A stretch of DNA of 57,855 nucleotides from JBELHO01 sp042091375 (GCA_042091375.1 JBELHO010000016.1:1-57855), one strand, 5' to 3'; positions 1 through 8,650 are shown, numbered from the stretch's first letter. Notes: generated by a model not told the origin, from the letters alone. Made by a program: numbers and translations.

Positions 1-164
1 AAACACATGAAACACATAGGGAATAAAAGTCTCATTTACTAGGAGTGTGGATAAACGAATAAGTTCAATATTTAATCAGCTATTGATGTTATTTAGACCT
101 ATTATCACCTGTTTTGATAGATAAGCCTGTTGATAGATGACCACGGCCTTTAACTAGGCAGCGG

Positions 165-1646
165 TTAATTATAGAGAATTGGAAATTTTAAGGTAAAGGT
201 ACAGCCTTGATCAGGCTCAGAGTTAACACTGATCATCGCATTGTGTTTTTCTATAATCGCATAAGAAACAGACAAACCAAGGCCAGTGCCTTCATTAACA
301 TCTTTTGTGGTGTAGAAAGGCTCAAATAAATGTCTCATTACCGACTCATCCATACCACATCCGGTATCATGAACATTGATTTCAACATAGTCTTGGCCTT
401 GTCCGCTTTGAATGGTTAATTGCCCTCCATTTTTCATGGCATGCGCAGAATTGACAAAGAAATTAACAAAGACTTGCTGAAGTTGACCATAATTGCCTTT
501 AATTTGTGGTAAATTATCAGCGAGTAACTGCACAATTTTATGTGAATATTTGAATTCGTTCCAAACAATTTTTAAGGCACTAACAAGTACTTCATTAATG
601 TTAATCAAACTAAATTGATCTTCTTCCTTACGTGAAAATGTTTTCAAACTCGCCACTATATCGGTGACACGCTGCACACCTTCGATACAAGAATCCAGCA
701 AATCCCCAATATCTTCTTGCGCTGAAAAAAATTCATCTTGATTACTGATCCTATTGCCTTTATTTTCAAGTAACTGTTCAACTGTGTTGTTATATATATT
801 GACATAATCTTTAAGTACCGCGAGATTACTTGAAATATAACCTATTGGATTGTTTATTTCATGAGCAATACCAGCTGATAATTGCCCCAAAGAACCCATT
901 TTTTCACTGTGAACAAGTTGTTGTTGAGTGGATTTTAACTGCAATACCGTATTGTTTAATATGGTGTTATTTTGTGCTAACTCAAGCTCTGTCACTCTGC
1001 GTTTTATAGCCAGAGTAAATTGTTGGGCAGCGATATTTAAGGTCTGTTTGAAATCATCGCTGTAGCAAAAATGACTAATATCAAGCACCACTAGCTTTTG
1101 TTCAGTGGTACTCAAATGTATAACCAAATACAACAGCGTACTGTTAGTTACTAAGGTGTTGAGTGAAGGGATATCTTCCAAGTTTTGGTGTTCAATACGA
1201 TGCCAAACTAACTCAACACTATTAAGCATGGTAGCAGACATTTTTTTGTAACGGTTTCGCCACCGTATTGGCTGCCATTTTTGTTCAGACACAGATAAGC
1301 GAACAATAGTATTGTCACTTTCTGCGTTAGTACTGAGTAAAAACACTGGGCAAGACTCTAACAATTTCGACATATTGCCACTGAATTGATAAAACAACTC
1401 ATCTAAATTGATGTTAGACAGTAAATCTTGTGTCAAGGTTGATAGAAATTGTAGTTGAACGTGTTTACTGCTTGCTTTTTCAAAAGATTTAATAAATTCT
1501 TGGTTTTTATTAAAATCTATTTGCGCCTTTTCATCTAATTTTTGTTCGAGTTTTTTCTTGGCATTTCTTTCTCGTATCAATGCTTTTTCAAGTAATTCTA
1601 TTTTTTCAGAAATATCTATTGTTGTATCTCGACTCGGATCAGACAA
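165..1646 (-). CDS. H-NOX-associated soluble sensor histidine kinase (HnoK/HahK-like)
   Basis: Cytoplasmic histidine kinase of 493 residues with no membrane segment. Residues about 12-60 are a charged coiled coil, about 65-215 look like a divergent GAF-type sensor region, and a second coiled coil leads to the phospho-acceptor H262 in the motif GIAHEINNP. The ATPase domain has an N box (NFFVNSAHAM), DTGCGM and GTGLGLSV. The start is TTG, supported by GGGAG seven bases upstream; no ATG fits better. The reading frame overlaps the end of the upstream H-NOX gene by 31 bp, so the two are translationally coupled. In known systems H-NOX binds its kinase and NO-bound H-NOX inhibits autophosphorylation. 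There is no receiver domain, so the phosphate must pass to separate regulators. The divergent REC protein at 2256 is the nearest candidate. Confidence 0.88.
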   Translation of the reverse strand: MSDPSRDTTIDISEKIELLEKALIRERNAKKKLEQKLDEKAQIDFNKNQEFIKSFEKASSKHVQLQFLSTLTQDLLSNINLDELFYQFSGNMSKLLESCPVFLLSTNAESDNTIVRLSVSEQKWQPIRWRNRYKKMSATMLNSVELVWHRIEHQNLEDIPSLNTLVTNSTLLYLVIHLSTTEQKLVVLDISHFCYSDDFKQTLNIAAQQFTLAIKRRVTELELAQNNTILNNTVLQLKSTQQQLVHSEKMGSLGQLSAGIAHEINNPIGYISSNLAVLKDYVNIYNNTVEQLLENKGNRISNQDEFFSAQEDIGDLLDSCIEGVQRVTDIVASLKTFSRKEEDQFSLININEVLVSALKIVWNEFKYSHKIVQLLADNLPQIKGNYGQLQQVFVNFFVNSAHAMKNGGQLTIQSGQGQDYVEINVHDTGCGMDESVMRHLFEPFYTTKDVNEGTGLGLSVSYAIIEKHNAMISVNSEPDQGCTFTLKFPILYN

Positions 1647-2161
1647 TGTTTGTCTCCCTTACATAAACATTTACTTTGACTTAATTTAACCTTTTGATTG
1701 TAATGCTGTGCAGCACCTAAAATTAACCCTTCAGCAAAATGGCACATTTTTCGGTGTGACAAATAGCGAATAATTAACACGTTATCCTGAGGCTGATCGT
1801 ATAACAATGTGGGTGTATAGGCTAAGGCGTCACTTTTGCGTACTTCAATATGTATCACCGAATCGACTGCCTTTAAAAAATCAAACAAGTGGGTAATTCC
1901 CTCCACCGACTTAATAACCATAGACATCAAAAAAGGAAAAAAATATTGACCAAAGCCGCGGTAAATCTCTTCCCTTGATCCCCCTACCCTTGCCACAAGG
2001 GCATCAACTAAAATGGCAAATTCACTATCTTCGTACAATTCAGTAGCTAAATATTCACCATTCGACGCCAATTGACAGCTGTCTATTGTTTTTAGCCAAG
2101 TGCTTAAGCCGAATTCTTTCTCTACGTACTCAGAAAAACCGGTAAAAATAGCACCTTTCAT
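1616..2161 (-). CDS. hnoX: H-NOX haem nitric-oxide sensor protein
   Basis: Stand-alone H-NOX (HNOB) protein of 181 residues, the usual bacterial length. It opens with the family signature MKGAIFTGF, followed by a glycine and tryptophan near residues 18-22. The predicted proximal haem ligand is H104, and the haem-propionate motif Y-x-S-x-R is Y133-S135-R137. Cysteines 140, 165, 167 and 173 are placed like the zinc-site cysteines described in Vibrio and Shewanella H-NOX proteins, which have been linked to redox sensing. The start ATG has an AGAGGTG ribosome site. The gene is first in a two-gene unit with the histidine kinase and is divergent from a degenerate HD-GYP regulator. The role, by family, is binding NO and gating kinase activity. 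Ligand specificity (NO only versus O2) cannot be read from sequence with certainty. Confidence 0.93.
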   Translation of the reverse strand: MKGAIFTGFSEYVEKEFGLSTWLKTIDSCQLASNGEYLATELYEDSEFAILVDALVARVGGSREEIYRGFGQYFFPFLMSMVIKSVEGITHLFDFLKAVDSVIHIEVRKSDALAYTPTLLYDQPQDNVLIIRYLSHRKMCHFAEGLILGAAQHYNQKVKLSQSKCLCKGDKHCLIRVEIQQ

Positions 2162-2198
2162 AAATTTTTCACCTCTTCACTTCACCTAATATTAACTA

Positions 2199-2212
2199 TA
2201 ATGCTAGCATTA
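2199..2212. promoter_or_regulatory. 14-bp perfect palindrome in the hnoX / HD-GYP divergent intergenic region
   Basis: TAATGCTAGCATTA is a perfect palindrome lying 38 bp upstream of the H-NOX start and 44 bp upstream of the divergent regulator start. Its position between two divergent starts suits an operator, but no regulator can be assigned from the sequence. Confidence 0.3.
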
Positions 2213-2255
2213 GAATAAGCAACTAGTTAACTGTATATTTTTTAGGAAGAAAACA

Positions 2256-3536
2256 ATGTTACCGTCGATATTATTGCTGGATGACGAGCCTGAAGTGCTA
2301 AAGGCTCTGCAACGAGCTTTGCGCAAGGAGTATGTAGTTCACGCATTTACCGATCCAGAAGCTGCTTTAGCTTTTTTTAAGGATGCACCAACCCAACTGG
2401 TTATTTCTGATATGAAAATGCCTTTCATTAATGGCGCAGAGTTCCTCAGTGAGATCGTTAAAATCAATAGTCGATGTAAACGTGTGGTGCTAACTGGTTA
2501 TGCAGACACTGTGCTTGCTCAACAGGCAATTAACGACGGTCATGTTTCTGCTTATCTTAACAAACCTTGGGATAATAAAGAGCTAAAAGAAACACTTGCC
2601 AGTCTGATCACTGAACTAAAACAAGAAAATAAAAAATATTCGGTGATCAAGAAACTCAAACTAGATAATAAGCGTCTATCTGCCGATCACCTTTCATTGT
2701 CATTGAGCTCTGAATTTATCCAAGATGAGCGCGATAACGCACTGTTACAACAAAAAAAACTGAAACTTGTTAATAGTGAATTATTGCAACTAAGTGCTAA
2801 CTTAGTGGCAATGCAAACAAGGGATACGACTGGACATACTTTTCGCATTGCCCAACAAAGTAAAACATTAGCTAAGCGTTTACAATTATCTGAAGCAGAA
2901 AGTATGCAAGTCTATCTTGCTGGATTATTTTACCGGGTTGGTATTCACAGCTTACCGCCTGCGCTAGTTTCACGTCCTTGGTTTCAAATGTCGCAACAAG
3001 AACGCAACGCATGGATGAAATATCCGCAGGCGAGTGCCGATATTATCAGCACCACTGAAATACTAAAATCCAGTGCCGACATTGTTCTGCATATTTTTGA
3101 GCACATAGATGGCAGTGGTACCCCTGATCAACTAGAGGCAGAGGATATTCCTTGTGGATCGCGATTATTATCTATCGTGATCTATTATGACTTATTGATC
3201 ACTGGAGAAATTACCGGAAAGAATACCAATCCAACAGAAGCACTTATTTTAATGAGTAAAGATGTTGATACGATTTTTGATAAACAAATATTTAGACAAT
3301 TTAGTGAGCTATTGGCAACGCCAAAACCTGAGGAAATCTTAGAAATAGCCAAAGCAACAGGAGAACTCACACCGGGTATGGTGTTATCGCAAGATGTGGT
3401 CAATTATGGCCAACATAAATTGTTAAGTGAAGGCACGATTTTGACACCCAACAATATTTCAGGCTTGTGCAAACACCAAGAGCAAACCGATCAAGCGCTG
3501 ATTATTTATATAATGCATGAAAATATATCTGGCTAA
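2256..3536 (+). CDS. Response regulator with degenerate HD-GYP domain (HnoD-like)
   Basis: 426 residues. The N-terminal REC domain (about 4-120) has the acidic pair D9-D10, phospho-acceptor D52 (VISDMKMP) and K103 (NKPW). A linker/coiled coil (about 120-185) leads to an HD-GYP fold (about 190-355). The catalytic residues are lost: the LLHDIGK motif reads L-F-Y-R-V-G-I at 224-230, so both H and D of the HD pair are absent, and GYP reads G-T-P at 288-290. It should not hydrolyse cyclic-di-GMP. Shewanella HnoD, encoded with H-NOX, is a degenerate HD-GYP regulator that inhibits the EAL phosphodiesterase HnoB in a phosphorylation-dependent way. No EAL partner is in this window. The start ATG has AGGAAG six bases upstream. 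Divergent placement next to the H-NOX/kinase pair supports a shared pathway. Confidence 0.85.
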   Translation: MLPSILLLDDEPEVLKALQRALRKEYVVHAFTDPEAALAFFKDAPTQLVISDMKMPFINGAEFLSEIVKINSRCKRVVLTGYADTVLAQQAINDGHVSAYLNKPWDNKELKETLASLITELKQENKKYSVIKKLKLDNKRLSADHLSLSLSSEFIQDERDNALLQQKKLKLVNSELLQLSANLVAMQTRDTTGHTFRIAQQSKTLAKRLQLSEAESMQVYLAGLFYRVGIHSLPPALVSRPWFQMSQQERNAWMKYPQASADIISTTEILKSSADIVLHIFEHIDGSGTPDQLEAEDIPCGSRLLSIVIYYDLLITGEITGKNTNPTEALILMSKDVDTIFDKQIFRQFSELLATPKPEEILEIAKATGELTPGMVLSQDVVNYGQHKLLSEGTILTPNNISGLCKHQEQTDQALIIYIMHENISG

Positions 3537-3618
3537 ACACCTTTACATGCAATGTAAAAAAACAATGTATACACAACAAAAACTGATATTAATCGTTTCA
3601 ACGTTTGAAGCGACGGCG

Positions 3619-4629
3619 TTAACTCATGGGTTTATTGCCAAAATATTCAATGGCTAAATGCTCAATACGGCGATAAATTCTCTCCGGCAACAGCTGTAAC
3701 CAAGCGCAAATAAGTGTGGTTAGCGTACGACTTGGCTCTTGCAAAAAAATACGGCAATCACAATAAATAGCCTTGTGTATAAAACGCACGGCATCGAGTT
3801 TACTTTTTGTATGAAACGCTTTGCGCGCTAAGTAGCGCAAGTGATAGGCTTTAGCCAAGGCAAAATACTTTTGAAAGAAAACAGGATCACTACTTTTAAT
3901 AAAACTGACTGCGTGATGCCAATAGGCCAGTTGTTGATTGAGGCTATTTTTAAATCCATCCTTGTATATCCGAGTAAAAGTCATCGGTTCAGCTATTCCC
4001 TCGAATAACCAAGGTGTTGACACTGCGACTCGGGTCCACAACTCAATATCTGGTGATTGCTTTAAATTTTCATTAAAATACATCTTCCGATACTTGTCTT
4101 TGCCTTTGCCAAAATAACTAATTTGCTCTAATAAAGAATAACGAATAACCGCTGTTGAGCCATTTCCTACCGGATTCCTACAAAAAATATGTTGTTTGCT
4201 GATCTTCTCTAAACGCGGGAATCGTCCGCTATTTAATAACTGATCATCTTGATCAACAAAAAGAGAAGGACAATAACTGATCCCTACATTTGGCTTGTCA
4301 TTAAAGTGATGAATATGACGAGCTAACTTATTATTCGTCCAATAATCATCAGCGTTAAGTAAAGCCACATATAAACCGCGAGATGCCTCTATACCTGTGT
4401 TTCTAGCACCTGATAAACCGCGATTTTTTTGCCGAATAAGCCTAATACGACTGTCATCAAATTGTTCAACAACCCCAAGAGTGTTATCACTGCAACCGTC
4501 ATCAACCAGAATCAATTCAAAGTGATGATAGCTTTGACTAAGCACTGAGCGAATACTTTTAGCAATATATCTTTCCACATTAAACATAGGAATGACCACT
4601 GAAATAACAGGAACAGCATTAATATTCAT
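3619..4629 (-). CDS. Family 2 glycosyltransferase
   Basis: Cytoplasmic GT-A glycosyltransferase of 336 residues. Near the N terminus are the nucleotide-sugar binding segment SVVIPMFN, then LVDDGCSDNT, and a metal-binding DxD-type motif seen here as NADD. The chosen ATG has GGAG eight bases upstream; an in-frame GTG at 4644 lies upstream but has no better support. It probably adds a sugar to the lipid-linked repeat unit of the exopolysaccharide made by the neighbouring locus, but it sits outside the main operons, between the NO module and the sigma54 regulator. Donor and acceptor cannot be predicted. It is convergent with the HD-GYP regulator gene. Confidence 0.85.
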   Translation of the reverse strand: MNINAVPVISVVIPMFNVERYIAKSIRSVLSQSYHHFELILVDDGCSDNTLGVVEQFDDSRIRLIRQKNRGLSGARNTGIEASRGLYVALLNADDYWTNNKLARHIHHFNDKPNVGISYCPSLFVDQDDQLLNSGRFPRLEKISKQHIFCRNPVGNGSTAVIRYSLLEQISYFGKGKDKYRKMYFNENLKQSPDIELWTRVAVSTPWLFEGIAEPMTFTRIYKDGFKNSLNQQLAYWHHAVSFIKSSDPVFFQKYFALAKAYHLRYLARKAFHTKSKLDAVRFIHKAIYCDCRIFLQEPSRTLTTLICAWLQLLPERIYRRIEHLAIEYFGNKPMS

Positions 4630-4861
4630 CTGACTTTCTCCCACTAAAAATCAACTTAAAAAATGCACTTATGGTGATAAAAAAATAGATAGCACACACA
4701 TTAACTGATGTTATCGCTACCTTAGGTAAAGTCGATTGAACACACTGCAAGTCAATAACACTGATGTAGGTAACCCCTTCCCTTGTTAATTTTTGCATCT
4801 TGACTCCACTTGATTTAATCTCGTTTAAACTTGTCGTTAACCAATATAAATCAAGTTTCAT
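4619..4861 (-). CDS. Possible small membrane protein upstream of the GT2 gene
   Basis: An 80-residue reading frame overlapping the start of the GT2 gene by 11 bp. The only recognisable property is a hydrophobic segment near residues 52-71, compatible with one membrane helix. The ribosome site is weak (AAGTGGA directly before ATG). No family is recognised. The overlap could reflect translational coupling, but the frame may equally be fortuitous. Confidence 0.28.
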   Translation of the reverse strand: MKLDLYWLTTSLNEIKSSGVKMQKLTREGVTYISVIDLQCVQSTLPKVAITSVNVCAIYFFITISAFFKLIFSGRKSDEY

Positions 4862-5113
4862 TCCACTTCGCAATAAAAATATAAACCATTGATTTTAATA
4901 ACTTTAAATAAATTTACACAAAAATATTGGCAATAACAGTGTCGACTTAAAAAAGCTGCTATCGCAATTTGCAAGGGAGTTTTTTAGTTGCTTTGCAATT
5001 TAGTAAAGGACACAAAATGACAATGTTCAAGGAGTTATAATGAGCACTGAACTACCTAGTTTAATGGCAGTCTTGTGAAAAAATAACGCAGTGAGCAAAA
5101 TGTTGTATTGCTC

Positions 5114-5273
5114 TGTCACTGGCGAAATGTCACTGGCGAAATGNNNNNNNNNNNNNNNNNNNNNNNNNNNNNNNNNNNNNNNNNNNNNNNNNNNNNNNNN
5201 NNNNNNNNNNNNNNNNNNNNNNNNNNNNNNNNNNNNNNNNNNNTGTCACTGGCGAAATGTCACTGGCGAAATG
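5114..5273. repeat. 14-bp tandem repeat array interrupted by an assembly gap
   Basis: The unit TGTCACTGGCGAAA occurs at 5114-5127 and 5128-5141, and again at 5244-5257 and 5258-5271, each flank ending in a further TG. The N run at 5144-5243 sits exactly inside the array, so the assembler probably collapsed a longer array of unknown copy number. Because 14 is not a multiple of three, reading frames cycle through all three phases, producing spurious repetitive peptides. Confidence 0.9.
5144..5243. other. Assembly gap (100 N)
   Basis: Exactly 100 N, the conventional placeholder for a scaffold gap of unknown length. It is flanked by identical tandem repeats. Confidence 0.98.
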
Positions 5274-5407
5274 AGTTAATGAGCAAAGCTAAGGTGAGCA
5301 TTATGGTAGAGGTGAACCTAAAGGTAAATACAACAAACTTATATCTATTGCGATTAACAACTAGTAACTTATTCTTTTTAGAAACACCTACAAGCTTGTC
5401 AAAGCAG

Positions 5408-5430
5408 CCATTGAGTTGAACACTCAATGG
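5408..5430 (-). terminator. Hairpin directly after the sigma54 regulator stop codon
   Basis: The arms CCATTGAGT and ACTCAATGG pair perfectly around the 5-base loop TGAAC. It abuts the stop codon of the minus-strand regulator gene. The following minus-strand sequence is only moderately T-rich, so termination is plausible but not certain. Confidence 0.5.
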
Positions 5431-6987
5431 TTATTCTGCGACTGTTTCTTGCCACTGTTGAATTTTGCGGTACAAGGTAGATGGGCTTACTTCTAATTCA
5501 CTTGCTGCTTTGACAATATTACCTTCGCACAAATCAATAGTTTTGGTTATTGCTTTGCGTTCGATATCAGCCAGTGACATCATCTTATTTTCCGATAAAA
5601 AATCGTGATTAATTGCATTATTGCTAGCCGACGCCGACAATTCTGGGTTAGGCGAATTCGACGGTAAATAATGATCATCTGGGTTATTATTTTGTGTTAG
5701 TGCCCCATTAGACAGCAAAGGTTTTTGTGCAAGCGATGAGTTTGAACGCCTGTCATGGCCATCAAATCCCTGAGCAGCCTGACCTTGTCTGTTCAGCTGC
5801 TGATCTAAAATATTTTTAGATATTAAAGGTCCATCCGACATTACTACTGCACTGTATATAACATTTTGCAACTGTCTGACATTGCCGGGCCAACTGTAAT
5901 TTTTAATCAACATTTCTGCCTCACTAGAAAACCCAGCAAATACCTTCCCCTCTTCTTTGCAGTAATGGCTTAAAAAGTGCTGCGCTAAGGTCAAGCAATC
6001 TTCACCACGCTGATGAAGCGGCGGTAAAAATAATGAGATCACATTAAGGCGATAAAACAAGTCTTCTCTTAATTTTTTCTCAGCAATGGCTACATGTGGA
6101 TCGCGATTGGTTGCACAAATAAAACGAATATCGACTTTTTGCTCTTTACCGCTGCCAACTTTTTGAAAACAACCGGTTTGAATAAAGCGCAATAGCTTTG
6201 CCTGAAGATTGATATCCATTTCACCAATTTCATCTAAGAATAAGCTACCGCCATTAGCCAATAATGCGGCACCATCTCGGTTTGTCACTGCCCCAGAAAA
6301 AGCCCCTTTGACATGACCAAAAATTTCAGATTCCATTAATTCTGTTGGTATCGCTGCGCAGTTCAAGGCTATAAAGGGACCGCTGCTTCGTTTACTCAAA
6401 CGGTGAATAGCAAGTGCTGCTAATTCTTTACCTGAACCACTAGGGCCAGTAATAAAAACTGATGCATGGCTGGGAGCACATTGTTCAATAGATGAATAGA
6501 CAAATTGCATGGCCACCGAATCACCGATAAAACCCTCAAAGGTAGTTTTGCGATATTGCTGATATTGATCAATAGTTCTGCGCATTAAGGTTCGTTCAGC
6601 TAAGATTTGCTGTAATTGTAATGCTTGTTTTAACTTAATAATTAATTCGTAATTATCCCAAGGCTTCTGTAAATATCCCCAGATATGTCCTTCATTTACC
6701 GCCGATATCACTACATCCATATCTGCGCAGCTGGTCAATACAATACGCACAGTTTCAGGTGTGATCTGAGCGACTTTTTCAAGTAATTCATTGCCGTCCA
6801 TGTGCGGCATTTTAAGATCAGATACAATGATATCAACAGGTGTTTGTTCAATGATGTTTAATGCTAAGGCGCCACTTTTGGCAGTAATAATATCTGCATC
6901 GACTTTGCGAGCCACCCGAGAAAGAGAACGCAATATCTCGGTTTCATCATCTACAAATAAAATTCTCGGCCTTTTCAAGTTTTGCAT
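5431..6987 (-). CDS. Sigma54-dependent response regulator (NtrC family, SypG-like)
   Basis: 518 residues: REC (about 8-125) with phospho-acceptor D57 in VSDLKMP, an AAA+ sigma54-interaction domain (about 150-390), and a C-terminal Fis-type helix-turn-helix (about 475-515). Walker A is GPSGSGKE at 181-188 and Walker B GGSLFLDEIGEM. The sigma54-contact loop is GAFSGA at 228-233 rather than the usual GAFTGA, a conservative change. It should bind upstream sites and drive sigma54-RNA polymerase at -24/-12 promoters when phosphorylated. Five candidate promoters of that type occur in this locus, and no other AAA+ activator is present, so it is the probable master regulator of the exopolysaccharide genes, as SypG is in Vibrio fischeri. 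The linker (about 395-470) is Asn/Ser-rich. It is transcribed alone, apparently from its own promoter. Confidence 0.9.
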   Translation of the reverse strand: MQNLKRPRILFVDDETEILRSLSRVARKVDADIITAKSGALALNIIEQTPVDIIVSDLKMPHMDGNELLEKVAQITPETVRIVLTSCADMDVVISAVNEGHIWGYLQKPWDNYELIIKLKQALQLQQILAERTLMRRTIDQYQQYRKTTFEGFIGDSVAMQFVYSSIEQCAPSHASVFITGPSGSGKELAALAIHRLSKRSSGPFIALNCAAIPTELMESEIFGHVKGAFSGAVTNRDGAALLANGGSLFLDEIGEMDINLQAKLLRFIQTGCFQKVGSGKEQKVDIRFICATNRDPHVAIAEKKLREDLFYRLNVISLFLPPLHQRGEDCLTLAQHFLSHYCKEEGKVFAGFSSEAEMLIKNYSWPGNVRQLQNVIYSAVVMSDGPLISKNILDQQLNRQGQAAQGFDGHDRRSNSSLAQKPLLSNGALTQNNNPDDHYLPSNSPNPELSASASNNAINHDFLSENKMMSLADIERKAITKTIDLCEGNIVKAASELEVSPSTLYRKIQQWQETVAE

Positions 6988-7420
6988 ATATTCCCTATTA
7001 CTTTATGGCAGTCACTGTGCAAAGCACATGTACAACGAGCAATAACAGTATAGCCCATTGATTTAAAACTAGTAAATCAATGCTAGATTTACATTGTAGT
7101 TCAATTAACAGTTAATTTTCACACAATCTAAAATTAGTCTGCCATGAAAAATCTGCATTTACCATATTTTACTGGTGTTTTAACTACAAGCTTAGTTTAA
7201 CTGATCAAATATTACTATGCGGGATGTTTGGTTTTATCAATACCCTTATTTTAGGGTTAAATTTTAGGATTAAATTTTATCGCTTTTTAGACAATACTAG
7301 CCGCTAAATAGATCATTGCTAATGAGCAGTTAGACCATGATGAGGGGCAATACTAAGGGAGGTTGCTATTCTGTATTGATATTGCCAAACAGTTAAAATA
7401 GCCAAAATAGTTAAATGGCA
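6988..7420. other. Intergenic region, no gene seen
   Basis: 433 bp of AT-rich DNA between two minus-strand genes. It must contain the promoter of the sigma54 regulator, but no -24/-12 element was found. The only pattern noted is a 13-bp direct repeat, TTTTAGGGTTAAA followed by TTTTAGGATTAAA, at 7249-7274. Confidence 0.5.
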
Positions 7421-8650
7421 TTAACACAAGATCAGGTACTTTTGCACTTGTGCTGCGCGTTGACACCATGACTCGCCAACTACCGACTGAGTGCGAGCAG
7501 TTACTACAGAGGTGATTTTTTCGCTGGCCGTATTTTTTTTGCGGTGAAGGTTTTTCTCTGCGTTAATGAGTTGAATATCGCCGGTAATATTGATATTGGC
7601 TAAGGTGATAGCTCGACCAATATCTTGTTTATTACGCACTGTCATTACATGCTCTTTATATGGCTCAAGTGCAGGAAAGTCGGTAGACACAACGGGCGTA
7701 CCACTGGCTAAGTACTCTCTTAATTTTAATGGGTTACACATCTTAATTTGTCGATTATCCTTAAACGGCAACAAAGCGACATTCCAGTGTTGAATATAGG
7801 CAGGTAATTCAGTGTGACTTTTAGGGCTGATAAAATGAATATTGGCTATTGCCTGCAAGGTATCAACATTGCACTCAACTTTACCAATCAACACAAACTC
7901 CCAATTAGGCAATAAATTCGCCGCATGCGCAATCAATTCTTGGTCGATCCAGGTGGAGACACTGCCATAAAAACCGGCTATATGCTCACTTTTAGGCAAA
8001 TCGTCTGGTCTTTTGGTTGGTTTGTTATTAAACAGCTCATAATTGACTCCATGGGGAATATTCACCGATTTATGCTGAGGAAATTTGCTTAATAGCGCCT
8101 TACTGGCAGTAAATACATAGCTCACCTGAGGCACTAATTGTGACTCTTTATGCAACACATCACGATGATCCACACCAGCCAAACTACCAAAATCATCACC
8201 ACAATAATAAATACTCGGGCTGTCTTTAAAAAGCGCAAGATAGTCTACTGCGGTGGGTAATGAACACCATATAATAGGATCATCGATGTTCATTAATTTT
8301 AACGGTTTGGCGAGCTGTTTAGCTAAAAGCCATTGATTTAGTCTAATAGTCCATCGCGAGTCAGCGCAAGGCAAAACTAACGGGCTAATAACCTTGAAAC
8401 CCATTGAATTTATTGTTTGGCTTTGGCTTCGACATCGCTTGTTGTTGCCTTTAAAGTAAGCAACAATTTTGTGCCAAGCCCTGATCACATCGCGCCAAGT
8501 CAGTTTGGGCTTTCTTAGTCCTATAGAATTAATCCAGATGATGTTGCGACTTTGGCATAACACCTTGATCAAATGTTGAGTAGAACTAGGGTGTGCACCC
8601 CAGTCTTCAGCAAACACTATCAGTGGACGCTGCTCGCTTTTGTTATGCAC
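7421..8650 (-). CDS. Glycosyltransferase, family 4-like (SypN position)
   Basis: About 409 residues with a GT-B fold pattern: an N-terminal Rossmann half with FAEDWGAHPSS, and a C-terminal half with GFYGSVSTWID (donor-domain start) and LKLREYLASGTPVVSTDFPALEPY (nucleotide-sugar binding, with the usual E-x7-E acidic position reduced). It lacks membrane helices. The GTG start at 8650 is preceded by GGAGAG at good spacing and gives an 8-bp overlap with the acetyltransferase gene, the same overlap seen at other junctions here; an ATG at 8662 is the alternative. It follows the acetyltransferase as the second gene of a two-gene operon, matching the sypM-sypN arrangement. Sugar specificity is unknown. 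Confidence 0.8.
   Translation of the reverse strand: MHNKSEQRPLIVFAEDWGAHPSSTQHLIKVLCQSRNIIWINSIGLRKPKLTWRDVIRAWHKIVAYFKGNNKRCRSQSQTINSMGFKVISPLVLPCADSRWTIRLNQWLLAKQLAKPLKLMNIDDPIIWCSLPTAVDYLALFKDSPSIYYCGDDFGSLAGVDHRDVLHKESQLVPQVSYVFTASKALLSKFPQHKSVNIPHGVNYELFNNKPTKRPDDLPKSEHIAGFYGSVSTWIDQELIAHAANLLPNWEFVLIGKVECNVDTLQAIANIHFISPKSHTELPAYIQHWNVALLPFKDNRQIKMCNPLKLREYLASGTPVVSTDFPALEPYKEHVMTVRNKQDIGRAITLANINITGDIQLINAEKNLHRKKNTASEKITSVVTARTQSVVGESWCQRAAQVQKYLILC

Larger units (their letters stand above)
4866..5430. other. Gene-poor intergenic region with tandem repeats and an assembly gap
   Basis: No convincing gene. The region holds the 14-bp tandem repeats on both sides of a 100-N gap and a hairpin at its right end. 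Short reading frames crossing the gap are products of the repeat and the N run. Confidence 0.6.

Noticed and set aside
2256..3536. Active c-di-GMP phosphodiesterase
   Set aside because: Both residues of the HD pair are replaced (Y226, R227) and GYP is GTP, so catalysis is not expected.
3540..3565. Hairpin TTTACAT-GCA-ATGTAAA as a terminator between convergent genes
   Set aside because: The stem is AT-only and weak. On the plus strand it is followed by A residues rather than T, and on the minus strand the T run comes before the stem.
5091..5419. Short reading frames with repetitive peptides (MSLAK, CHWRN, VTGEM) across the gap
   Set aside because: They arise from a 14-bp repeat read in three phases and from the N run; there is no ribosome site or protein-like composition.
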